From Achatina immaculata (Eukaryota > Mollusca > Gastropoda > Stylommatophora > Achatinidae): 64,000 bases of DNA. Below are positions 1-11,317 of this stretch, in pieces. The position numbers and the translations under genes were made by a program. The stretch covers positions 11,460,931-11,524,930 of the forward strand of contig CM019708.1 in assembly GCA_009760885.1 (NCBI GenBank), written 5' to 3'. Below the pieces are notes generated by a model. It was not told where the DNA came from. It made no database searches and was given only the letters and a program-made list of their open reading frames with translations. The stretch's first letter is position 1. Each line of letters starts with the position of its first letter.

Positions 1-214
1 CTCATACCACAGCACCTCTGCTCTAGAGGCCGGCCACGTCCTATATACACCCATACTGGGACAGTATGTATAAACCGGCATAACCCAGGGGTGAATCTTG
101 ATGGCTACTCATATCACGGTACCTCCGCTCTAGAGGCCAGTCACGTCCTATATACACCAATAGTGGGATAATACGCCTAAACCGGCTTAACCCAGAGGTG
201 AAACTTACTAGTGA
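1..214. repeat. 107-bp tandem repeat, two copies
   Basis: Two consecutive units (1-107 and 108-214) share the order CTCATA.CAC, CTCTAGAGGCC, CACGTCCTATATACACC, AAACCGGC.TAACCCAG and GGTGAA, with scattered substitutions. The block is GC-richer than the rest of the window. It may continue left of the window. I see no reading frame with a recognisable product. It could be the 5-prime region of a transposon. Confidence 0.75.
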
Positions 215-312
215 CGAGGATTCTTCCTTCTCGACAAAAGCTCTGTCCTGGTCACCACCAGGAAGGATAGCGGCCACGACTACAAAATGCTGAAGTCGGA
301 AACACTGGACCA

Positions 313-576
313 GTGCAGTCTAGATAGGCAACCACCTCTCACCCGACGGGGATATAGTACACCCAAATCACATTGAGGTTTTCCGGCGAGAAAGTCCAAC
401 TTTGGACTGGATGGGCAATCACTTCTCGCCCGGCGGGGATATGTTGATATCCAAAACACATCGAGGTTTTCCTGTGAGAAAGTCCAACTCTAGGCCGGAT
501 GGGCAACAATCTCCCACCTTGTGGGGATATATTCATATCCAAACCACTTTGAGGTTTTCCGGTGAGAAAGTCCAAC
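313..576. repeat. 88-bp tandem repeat, three copies
   Basis: The phrase GAGGTTTTCC followed by GTGAGAAAGTCCAACT or a close variant recurs at about 375, 463 and 551, a period of 88 bp. Each unit also carries a GGCAAC or GGCAAT box and a GGGGATAT box. Its composition resembles the block at 1-214, so both may belong to one unidentified element. The stretch from 577 to 824 contains no gene that I can support. Confidence 0.75.
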
Positions 577-824
577 TCTAGACTAAACTGATGCAAGGAA
601 AACCACAGTGTCAGGCAATGCCGCTTCTGTGACCCACCGAGAATATAGGCCCAAGCCCCACGATGCTCTGAGCCTCCATCCTAAATGAGACTGTCGCGAG
701 AACTACAGGAGTAAATTCAATAAGATCACGTGGCGATCTTGATGGTAGAAGCGAACGAAGAAGAAGTATAAGAAGAAAAAGAAGTTTCTGAAACAAAATA
801 TCTGACTCATTTATAGATGAAACA

Positions 825-1450
825 CATTCTTGGTCCTCTTCTCTTTGCTATCTATATTAACGATTTACAACTACATTTAAAGCACTCTTCATTAGATCTT
901 TCTGCTGATAACTATATCGTTTACAATAGTGACTATGGCATCAGTAATCTACAGACAACGCTCCAAAATGACATAAACAGTTTGATTAAATGGAGTAATA
1001 AAAATGATATGTTGATAAACACCAACAAAACAAAATCCATGCTCGTCACTACAAGACAGAACCTGCAGAATTCAACAAAAACTACACTACAATTGTGTTC
1101 TGGGACTACGGAAATAGAAAACGTTCATGAACATAAAACTCTGGGCCTCACCATTGATCAACGTTTAACTTGGAATTCTCACGTACATAACTAACAAACT
1201 TGATAGCTCAAAAAGTTTACAACTAACCAAAATTAAACACTTTATGGACCAAAACATGACAAAGACATACTACATACCACACATACAGACACACTTAGAT
1301 TACTGCTCCACAGTCTGGGATGGATGCTCAGTCTCAAACACAAAAAAAAAGGTTCCACTCGCTTCACAAAAAAACATTAAATCTGATTTATGGCAAACAC
1401 CCAGTATAGACTGCAGATCAGCACGAAGAACTCAAAATTCTCTCTCTCTT

Positions 1451-1489
<39 letters not shown>

Positions 1490-2648
1490 GAACCTTAAGT
1501 GCCCAGGGCACATGGGGGCTTCCGCAAGGGTTTCCCACAAATGCCTGTCCTTTGCCTTTTTTCTGCTCTTGCCCAGGTGAGCCCTCTTTTGCTCAGCATC
1601 CTTTATGTTCTTCTCCATGTCTCTTTTGGTCTACCCTTACTTCTGTTCCCCTGTGATGTCCATCTTAGAGCTATTATTGGTAGTGAGTTGTCAGTCATTC
1701 GGAGCACATGTCCCAACCATCGTCAGCGTCTTTCCTCAATAATTGCTGTTAGTGGCTTCATCTGCATTTCTACCAACAAGATGTTATTTCTTATGGTGTT
1801 TGGCCAAAATAGTTTTCTAATTATTCGTAAACATTAGTCTGGAAAGAATTCAACTTGTTTTCTATGGTTTTGGTGATTTTCCAGAATTCAATTCCATAGA
1901 GTAGTACATTTAGAACATTACTCTTAAATATCTTGATTTTCGTATTCATGCTTAAAAAAATTCTACCCTTGAAATATAGAATCATTTTAAAGAAATTCAA
2001 GTTTGTTAATAGAATTTTGTCGCCCAATGCTCCGCCTTACTTCTGGCCACTGTTTACGTTTAACACTAAACAAAGCCAACATTTACGAACCTATTTTCTT
2101 CCTAAACCCAGACTTGATCTATAGAAGAAAATCCTTGCATACTCTACTGTACAGCTCTGGAACTCCCTCCCCTACCGTCTAAAATCCATTAGTATATCTT
2201 CAGCCTTTAACTCAAACCGTTTTCGATATTTACTAGCTTGTAACTATATGCCTCCTTAAAGTATCTAATAGCCTCTTATACCATGTTTCGCCAGCCATCG
2301 AGTTATATTCTAAAAGAACAGTTCTAAACGTAGTTTGCTAAATCTTGTTAGAAATTATCTTAATGAATGTACAAGAATGTAACGTCAGAAGATATGCATT
2401 GAAAATCTGTGTTCACGTGCGTGCATGTATGTGCATATGTCTGTCCTGTTAGATTACTTACCACTCCTGTAGTTCATTATCTTATGTTTATGAATGTAAT
2501 AGTTTCATTCTGCAGTCTTAGATATTCTTTTATCCTGTAATTTGTATACTTATATTAAATCGAGTGCGGGAAAATTAAAAATGGAATGAAGAAGGGCAGA
2601 ATGTAAGGCGTGCCTGCCCGCCCAATTCTTAACTCATTGAAAATAAAG
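825..2648 (+). pseudogene. CR1/L2-like LINE reverse transcriptase, copy 1 (5-prime truncated)
   Basis: Remnant of a non-LTR retrotransposon of the CR1/L2 type. The frame opens with ILGPLLFAIYINDL, the conserved block ahead of the catalytic YADD box. The catalytic box itself reads LSADNYI, so the second aspartate is lost. The thumb region follows (NDINSLIKWSNKNDMLIN, then HKTLGLTIDQRLTWNSHV). An RTE fragment in the opposite direction (1442-1956) splits the sequence, flanked on both sides by AAAATTCT. After it the homology resumes with ILPLKYRI and ILSPNAPPYFWPLF, matching copy 2 at 2962-4735. The 3-prime UTR runs into AATAAAGATTC and then a TCTA microsatellite. No function is expected. Confidence 0.85.
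1442..1956 (-). mobile_element. RTE-type LINE fragment (family c), nested in the CR1/L2-like copy
   Basis: Read on the minus strand, this contains LNVLLYGIEFWKITKTIENK, the C-terminal RT region typical of RTE elements, and ends in a GA-rich tail (the CTCTCT run at 1442-1490 on the plus strand). It matches the plus-strand copy at 45020-45500. The flanks carry AAAATTCT at 1434-1441 and again at 1957-1964, consistent with a target-site duplication of at least 8 bp. Confidence 0.8.
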
Positions 2649-2649
2649 A

Positions 2650-2650
2650 T

Positions 2651-2707
<57 letters not shown>

Positions 2708-2708
2708 G

Positions 2709-2739
<31 letters not shown>

Positions 2740-2740
2740 G

Positions 2741-2803
<63 letters not shown>

Positions 2804-2922
2804 GTATCTATCTATCTATCTATCTATCTATGTATCTATCTATCTATCTATCTATCTGCCTGCCTGCCTGCCTGTCTGTCTGTATGTATGTCTGGTCTGT
2901 CTGTCTATCTGTCCGTCCGTCC

Positions 2923-2961
<39 letters not shown>
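2650..2961. repeat. (TCTA)n grading to (TCTG)n microsatellite at a LINE tail
   Basis: About 200 bp of TCTA repeats with a few TGTA variants, then CTGC, TGTC and TCCG repeats. It directly follows the AATAAAGATTC end of LINE copy 1 and directly precedes the start of copy 2. It is open as YLSI repeats in several frames, but that is a property of the repeat and not a protein. Confidence 0.95.
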
Positions 2962-2963
<2 letters not shown>

Positions 2964-4735
2964 ATGAAATGTGATGAAATTAGCACAAGGAAACTACGCT
3001 ACTCAGCCCCAGTTATTATAGATACATTAACATACATTTACAATCAGTGCATTGCACATTGTCATTTTTCTTAAGCTTTTAAATTTGCAAAAATATATCC
3101 CCTTTTTAAATCTGGTTCGGAGAAAAATCCCTCAAGCTATAGACCAATTTCTATTCTATCAACTTTGTCAAAACCACTAGAAAAACACATAAAAAACAAC
3201 CTTATAACACATGCAAGAAAATGATTTGATTGTTGACTGTCAGTCAGGTTTTAGGCTGAAACATTCCTATCTCACAGCTCTCACAAAAATGACAGAATGT
3301 TGGTTATCTAATATAAACGATGATAAATTATGTGGTGATGCCTTTGTTGACTTTAAAAAATCACTTGACATGATTGATAATGAAATCCTAATTAGAAAGC
3401 TTGAGACTTACAGATTACACCTTGACTTGACAACATTTATTACATCTTTTCTTTCCAATAAACAGCAGATAGTTTGCCTCAAAAACTCATACGTTTATGA
3501 GGTAATGGCGTTCCACACGAATCTTATTCTTGGTCCTCTCCTGTTTACCATCTACATCAATGAAAATCGTCTTGTGACCTCTTTGCTGATGACTGCACAG
3601 TTTACAGTAGTGACAATGACTGTATTAACCTTGAGTCAATTCTTCAGATTGAAATAAACAGTTTAATTAACTGGAGCAACAACAACAGAATGCTCATAAA
3701 CACCAGCGAAACAAAATCCTTGCTCATTACAACACAACAGAAATTAATAAATTCACCAACAACAACACTACAGCTCCATTCTGAAACTTCACAGATAGAG
3801 AATGTTAGTGAACATAAATCTCTAGATCTCATGATTGACCACCACCTTATATGGAATCATCACGTAGACAATCTAACCAAACTCATTGCACGAAAAGTTT
3901 ACCAATTTACTAAAATTAAACATTTTCGTGACATAGACAACAGAAAAATATACTACATATCACAGACACAAACACACTTGGACTACTGTTCCACAGTCTG
4001 GGATGGTTGTTCCATGTCAAACATGAAAAGACTTTACTCGCGTCAAAAACGAGCAGTAAAGCTTATAGATGACAAACATGCAGCATGTGTTACAAATAAG
4101 GACAAACATCTTGATATTCTACCCCTCAAAAAGAGATTTCCTTTCAAGACCAAGTTAATTCATAAAATTCTGTCGCACAATGCTCCACACTATCTGTGGT
4201 CGTTGTTCAAATCCAACCCAAAACACAGTCAATGCTTAAGCTATTGTATTCTCCCAAAACCAAGGCTTGACATGTTAAAAAAAAAAAAACTTCTTTTACT
4301 CAGCTGCCCACCTTTGGAATGGCCTACCAATTCATGTAAAACCTACAAGTAATATTCGTTCTTATAACTTTAAACTTTGTCAACATCTGTTTGATGTAGA
4401 CATTATGCCTCCCTAAGCATAGTCTAAAGTAGTTTAAAATATTACTTGATTGTTTTAATTTTTTTTATACTGCTGTTTTTCTATAAATTTGTTAGTTTTG
4501 AAAGAATGTAAGAATGCACGTTTATTTCATGTTGTTGCATAAATCAGAGTGTAGAGTGTATGGACGTGAGATAAATTTATTATTTATTTATTTAATCATT
4601 TAATTGTGTCTTCATGTTTATTATGCTCATTACCAAATGCTGAATGACTATGACTGAGTGAAAGCTGTATGATGAAGGGCAGAATATTAGACGGGCCTGC
4701 GTGCTCAATTCTTTACCCTTGAAAAATAAAGATTC
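2962..4735 (+). pseudogene. CR1/L2-like LINE reverse transcriptase, copy 2 (5-prime truncated)
   Basis: A longer copy of the family at 825-2648. Frame pieces in order: ISTRKLRYSAPVIIDTLTYI, SSYRPISILSTLSKPLEKHI and DCQSGFRLKHSYLTAL (fingers and palm), VDFKKSLDMIDNEILIRKLE, LILGPLLFTIYIN, then a one-base shift into FADDCTVYSSDND, which keeps the catalytic FADD. After that come INSLINWSNNNRMLIN, HKSLDLMIDHHLIWNHHVDN and ILSHNAPHYLWSLF. Stops and frameshifts break the ORF. The copy begins inside the microsatellite tail of copy 1 and ends in its own TCTA tail. Confidence 0.88.
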
Positions 4736-4737
4736 AT

Positions 4738-4801
<64 letters not shown>
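4736..4801. repeat. (TCTA)n microsatellite at LINE copy 2 tail
   Basis: About 16 uninterrupted TCTA units directly after AATAAAGATTCATT. It sits in the same position relative to the LINE 3-prime end as the tail of copy 1. Confidence 0.95.
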
Positions 4802-6125
4802 CTTGTTCCTCTTATTTTCTCTTTCTCTCCCTCTTCCATTTCTTCTTCTTCTTCTCGCTCTATCTGCTTCTACTTCTTCTTCTTTCTTCTTCTCGCCCTC
4901 TCTTCTTCTTCTTCTTCTCGCTGTCTCTCTGCTCCTTCTTCTACTTCTTTCTTCTCGCCCTCTCTTCTTATTCTTCTCGCTCTCTCTGCTCCTTCTTCTT
5001 CTTCTCCCTTTCTCTTTTCCTTCTTCTTCTCGCTCTATCTACTCCTTCTTCTTCTTTTCGCTCTCTCTTCTTTTTCTTCAACTTTTTCTTCTTCTTCTTC
5101 TTCTCGCTCTCTTTGTTCCTTCTTCTTCGTTTAGCTCTCTTTTCTCCTTCTTCTTCTCGCTCTCATTGCTCTTTCTTCTTCTCGTTCTCTCTTCTCCTTC
5201 TTCTTTCTTCTCGCCCTCTCTTCTTCTTCTTGCTCTCTCTGCTCCTTCTTCTTCTTCTCGCTCTCTTCTTCTTCTTCTCTAGTACTACTACTACTTCTAT
5301 TTCTTCTTCACTCCTCTCTGCTACTACTTCTTCTTCTTCTCGCCCTTTCTGCTACTACCAGTACTTCTTCTTCTTCCTCTTCTTCTTCTTCTTCTCGCCC
5401 TCTCCTTCTTCTTCTGCTTATTCTTCTTCTCGCCCTTTCTTCTTCTTATTCTTTTTCTTCTTCTTCTTCTTCTTCTTCTTCTTCTTCTTCTCGCCCTCTC
5501 CTTCTTTTTCTTCTTCTTCTTCTTCTTCTTCTTCTTCTTCTCGCCCTCTCCTTCTTCTTCTGCTTATTCTTCTTTTTCTTCTTCTTCTTCATCTTTTTCT
5601 TCTTCTTCTTCTTTTTCTTCTTCTTCTTCTTTTTCTTCTTCTTCTTCTTCTTCTTCTTCTTTTTCTTCTTCTTCTTCTCGCCCTCTCCTTCTTCTTCTGC
5701 TTATTCTTCTTCTCGCCCTTTCTTCTTCTTCTTCTTATTCTTCTTCTTCTTCTTTTTCTTCTCGCCCTCTACTTCTTCTTCTTCTCGCCCTCTCTGTTAC
5801 TACTTCTTCTTCTTCTTCTTCTCGCCCTCTCTGTTACTACTTCTTCTTCTTCTTCTTCTCGCCTTCTCTGCTACTACTACTTCTTCTTCTTCTCGCCTTC
5901 TCTGCTTCTTCTTCTTCTTCTCGCCCTCTCTGGTTCTTCTTCTTCTTCTATTTCTTCTTCTTCTCGCCCTCTCTGCTTTTATTTCTTCTTCTTCTTCTCG
6001 CCCTCTCTGCTACTTCTTCTTCTTCTTCTACTTCTTCTTCTTCTCGCTCTCTCTGCTTCTTCTTCTTCGTCTTCTTCTTATGTTTTTTTTAATGTTTTTC
6101 TTTTTCCCTCTCTTCTTTTTTTTTC
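4802..6125. repeat. 1.3-kb polypyrimidine TTC-rich tract
   Basis: Almost pure pyrimidine on the plus strand. CTTCTTCTT runs alternate with the phrase CTCGCCCTCTCTG or CTCGCTCTCTCTGCTAC. The recurring CTCGCCCTCT spacer makes it a degenerate higher-order array and not a plain trinucleotide repeat. Long leucine/serine/phenylalanine frames through it are artefacts of composition. Such homopurine-homopyrimidine DNA can form triplexes. From 6126 to 6436 I see nothing beyond a short ATA repeat near 6367. Confidence 0.92.
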
Positions 6126-6436
6126 TTCGCCTTTTTCATTGGCTTTCAAGTTCTGTACACGTATTCCAGTTCAGTCGTCCGCAGTTTTCACTCAGAATTT
6201 GGATTCAACAACTAATTGGATTTTCCCACGGGCCCCCGTGGTGTCACATGGTAGGGTAATTTGGGGAGCAATCCTTTTAAAGGTAAAAAGAATATCAGCC
6301 TGTAAAGCCTTGTTCATCTGAATACGGTCCTCCTGTTCTGTCAGTGTATGCATTCATGATCATTAAATAATAATAATAATAATAGTATTATGAGCTGTTG
6401 TGTTTGTTTGTTTTTTTATTTTGCACTGTTTTTCAG

Positions 6437-6579
6437 ACTTTGACTATGGCTTCAGTCATCTTGTCCTGGGGTTTCAGCGTGGCTTCATTAGTCTGGACCA
6501 TATCTCACGTCAGTGGTTGTTTCTTGAACCCGGCAATTACAATAACAATGTGCCTTCTTCAGAGGATTTCCTTCATCAG
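6437..6579 (+). CDS. Aquaporin exon: TM2 and first NPA box
   Basis: The acceptor TTTTTCAG lies just before 6437 and the donor GTAGTA follows 6579. The 143 bp read [13 protein letters not shown], then [20 protein letters not shown] and [14 protein letters not shown], ending with two bases that join the next exon to make Arg. This matches the family pattern of a small-residue-rich TM2 leading into the loop B NPA half-helix. The telomere-like array starts about 26 bp past the donor. Confidence 0.9.
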
Positions 6580-9091
6580 GTAGTATGCGTACAACGACAG
6601 AAACTCTACAACAACAATAGAAACCCTAACCCTAACAACAACAGAAACCCTAACAGCAACAGAAATTCTAAACCTAACGCCAACAGAAACCCTAATCCTA
6701 ACAACAAAAGAAACCCTAACCCTAACAACAACAGAAACCCTAATCCTAACAACAACAGAAACTCTAACCCTAATAACAAAAGAAACCCTAACCCTAACAA
6801 CAAAAGAAGCCCTAACCCTAACAACAACAGAAACCCTAACACCAACAGAAACACTAACATAAAACAGAAATTCTAAACCTAATAACAACAGAAATCCTAA
6901 ACCTAACATCAACATAAATCCTAAACCTAACAGCAACAGAAACCCTAACTCTAATAACAACAGAAACCCTAACCCTCGCACCAACAGAAACCCTAACCCT
7001 GATAACAACAGAAATTCTAACCCTAACACCAACAGAAACCCCAACCCTAATAACAACAGAAATCCTAACCATAATAACAACAGAAATCCTAACAACAACA
7101 ACATAAACCTAACCCTAACAACAACAGAAACCCTAACCCTAATAACAACAGAAATCCTAACCCAAACACCAACAGAAACCCTAACACTAACAACAACAAA
7201 AACCCTAACCATAATAACAACAGAAATCCTAACAACAACAACATAAACCTAACCCTAACAACAACAGAAATCCTAAACCTAACACCAACAGAAACCCTAA
7301 CCCTAATAACAACAGAAACCCTAACCCTAATAACAAAAGAAATCCTAACCCTAACAACAACAACAGAAACACTAACCCTTATAACAGAATAAACCTTAAC
7401 CCTAATAACAACAGAAATCCTAATAACAACAGAAATCCTAACCCTAATAACAACAGAAACCTCAACCCTAATAGAAACCCTAACAACAACAACAGAAACC
7501 CTAACAACAACAGAAACCCTAACACTAACACCAACAGAAACCTTGTTTGTCCAAATACTGACAGACTTATCAACATATATGAGAACATTTGTTCTGTTAT
7601 TTATTTGCTGTAATTTCAGCTCTATCTATTTTTTTTTAAAAAGGGGAAGGGGAATATTGAAACTCGGTTGACCTTTCAGACGGGAAAGAGGACTTCCGTG
7701 GTTTTCTTCAAGCGTGCAGGCGATACTAAGAACTCTGTCTCAACAGTGTTCAAGATGAGTGGCTTGGATGTGGCTGGTGGACTCTAGTCACCCAGATATA
7801 CATATGGGTACATTGCTCCTTCTGGAGTTGGAGGAAGAAAAGACGTTCGGACATTACGTGGGTCACAGTGCCTTCTAGTATGCCTAAAGGTCAAGGAAAA
7901 TATTGGAACCGAAACTAAAGCGTGCTTGTGGTGCGACTGGGTTGCTCTTGTAATGTTTAGTAAAGTTTCAATGTTTGGATATTTCGTTAAGTTTTAATTC
8001 AAAGTCTGCATTAAGCTATTTTTTTTTTTTTAGTTTTCGAAATGTTTTCAGTGAGCATTGTTTGTCCATTCGATTACCAGCTGTTTTCATAGTATGAAAA
8101 TCATAGTCATTATTGCCCATCACTCCCCTGGGAGTATAGGCCACAGATGAAGTTTCTCCAGTCATCCCTGTTCTTGAATTTGTTCTCTATTAGCTCCTTG
8201 TGTATTCCTTGTCTCTGAGCACTTTAATAATTCCTCACATACAGAAACAACACAACAGATACACATACTGGGGGGAAAAAAATAGACGAAAAATTAAACT
8301 TAACCATTTTCTTATCCTCCTTGTAAGAAAGTCAGTCAGTCATTTGAATGTCCCTTGCGGAACTTTGCCTCCCTAACAGCTCTCATGTAGGCCTTTCGGT
8401 TGTAAGCAAGATGCCCTGCTACTGATGCATCCATTTGCAAGATCATCAAACGATGTCTTGCAGCCATCTTCGCCTAGGTCTTCCTCTCTTTCTTTTTCCC
8501 ATTATGTACCCTTCCAAGACGGTCTTCTCTATATTCTCATGACGTTTAATGTGTCCAAAATATTTAAGTTTTCTCTCTTTAATCCTCTTTACTACCCAGC
8601 CTTCTTCAATATTAAGTTCTTGTAGTATAGATATATTTGTTATTTTTTGTGTCCATAATATTTGAATAATTCTCATGTACCATTTACATTCAAAGGCATT
8701 TATGTGTTTCTCAGCTGTTTTGTTAAGTGTCCAGGTCTCACAGGCATATGTTTTGATGGGAAAGATGCATGCCCTTAAAAATCTTATTTTTGTAGTTCTG
8801 TCTGTTCCTCTCCATAGATTCTTTAGTTATTTTACTTTCTGAAGAGCGATAGATGCCCTCCTTTTAATTTCCCTCATTGTATCTCCATTATTAGTTAGTA
8901 GTGATCCAATATATTCAAAACTCTCCACCTCTTCCAATTTTTCCTCATTGTCAGTCATTTGAATGTTATATATATATATATATATCAGCTGCCTTGTTTG
9001 TTTTGTCAGTTGTCATCAATTTAGTTTTCTTCGCATTAACATAAAAGGTTTTCGTAAGAAAGATGGGGCAGAAAATGAATTTTGTGATATG

Positions 9092-9134
<43 letters not shown>

Positions 9135-11261
9135 CTGCCTGCCTGCCTGCCTGCATGCCTGCCTGCCTGCCTGCCTGCCTTGTAAGGCTGTGCATTATTT
9201 GTTCTCTTGGTTTTCCTCTGCCTCTCGTCCCATTTATCTTTCCTGTTGTGATGTTTTCAAGTCCTCTTCTTCTCAAGAATGATGTCTGATGTTTTCTACA
9301 TTTGCTTTTCTTAGAATTTCCTGTTTACCATCTTAGTTGTCCATGGTACTCTTGGCATTCTTCTAAGAAAACACATCTATGTTGCCTCTAGTGGTCTCTG
9401 CATTGCCCATGAGTCACGTCCATAGCTTAGGATAGGCTCATTGTTGCATTTTAGAACTCTCTGATGTTCTGTGATAGAGATGAATTGCACAAGATATTTC
9501 TTGTTTGTTTGAAAGCTGTTTTCGCTTGGCATATTCTATATTTGATTACAGAACTTCATCTCCTATCTAATGTTACTTGAATGCCCAGATATTTAAATGT
9601 ATGCGCTTTTCTTAGTGTTGTTCATTGTACTGTTATATTGCATTTATGTGGCTTCTTCTTTCATGATGTGACCATTGTTTCTGTTTTCTTGCTGTTTAGA
9701 GCGAGTCCTTTCTTCTCACTACCTTTCAGTAATCATTTCTGTAGGCTATTTCCGTTGATTGACTGCTAGTACTCCATCATCTGCATATCCTTGATTGTTC
9801 ACTTTGTAGCCTTCAACTCGAATTCCTCTCATATTTTCACTGTACATCGAGAACAAATCTAGTGAGAGGACATAGCCTTGCCTAGTTCTTTGCTTTTTTG
9901 GGTTGATATTTGCCTATCATATTTTTACTCTCGTAAAATATTGATATACTCTTGTTTCCAGTACATGGGTTTTTTACTATTCTCAGATCTTTGCTGTCAG
10001 TGTTTACATCCTCTAACGTTTTCAGCATTTCTTCCTGTTTATCAAACTCTGTGATATAGCCAGTGAAGAGCACAAATAAGTCATTCTGTACTTTTAAAGT
10101 GTTCTCTATCAGAGTTCTTAGCATCAAATATGTCATTATCTGTTTCTTTTCCTTCTACAGATCCAAACTTCCCATCTCCCATTTCCACCTTTATTCTGTT
10201 CTAACTCTTCTCATAATTCTCAGTAGTAGTCTTATGATATGATGTGAAAGGTTATTTTTCTTAAGTCTTCAGGCTCTGTGGTCACTGGCTTCTTTGGCAA
10301 AGCAGTGTTATAGGTGTCATTCAACAATTTTGTTGTTACTTTTACACCGAATTCGTCAAAGGGCTTCAAATTATTCTACAGATACTTTATCAGTTAATCT
10401 CGGCTCCCATGTCTTCATATTTTTAATGGCTTCCTCCTCGAGTGTTGCTGGTCTATCACAATGTTTGCATTTGACATTAGGTCTGGTTTTCAACCACATA
10501 CAGTTTGTTAATATGTTCTGTCCAGCTCTCTACACTGTCCTTCCCCATTATCATTGTTCACGCCTTTGACTTCAAGCAACCTGTGTTGCGGGTATTTTGT
10601 TTTTGTGCCTGTTAGTTCACTTCTTCATTTGTGCATTTTTTTTTTTTTGGATCTTTTTTGATGATGATCTTCTGTTTGCCTGCACAGATAATCTAACCAG
10701 TCTTCTTCAGCTTGTCTGCATTTGCTTCTTATCTCTTTGTCAGCCGTGTCATATTTTTCTGTGTCCTTATCATAACGGCTTCTTTTATTACGAGCTGCAG
10801 GGCTATAAGCTCCTGCTGCCTTGTGGGTTGGACGAAGTCCAAGAGCTAGTGGAGAGACCGTACACACACCTTCGCTGTCTAATTCCCCAAGAACATAAAT
10901 TTATGTCATGTTATTATTTCTCCTTTACTTCATAAAGCTCTGCCAAATTACCGTAGCGCAGGGTTTTATAATTATAAACATTATGCTACCCCACTGTGTT
11001 TGCAGATGCTGTACATATATTGTGGTGCAGATGATTGGTGCCACGTGTGGTTCTGCTTTTCATGCCTATCTACGAGGAAGCAAAGTAGGAACCATGATCT
11101 ACATAATTCATTCATTCATTCAACTCATTTACTTATTCATTCATTATGTGCTACGTCAGTACCTCTTGTGATCGCGTTTTCTCAGTTTCACACAGTCCTT
11201 GCTGTTTCTGCTCATTTCTGTTGGCTTCTTGTTTTGTGCCATTTGCTCAGCTCTTTGAAAT

Positions 11262-11317
<56 letters not shown>

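Noticed and set aside
2610..3074. 154-codon frame of YLSI repeats
   Set aside because: Translation of the TCTA microsatellite fused by chance to the start of LINE copy 2.
5113..6321. 402-codon open frame rich in Ser, Leu and Phe
   Set aside because: It reads through the TTC-rich pyrimidine tract. Several frames are equally open and no domain or splice signal supports a protein.
6559..7588. Long minus-strand frames ([12 protein letters not shown] repeats)
   Set aside because: Reverse translation of the CCCTAA composite array.
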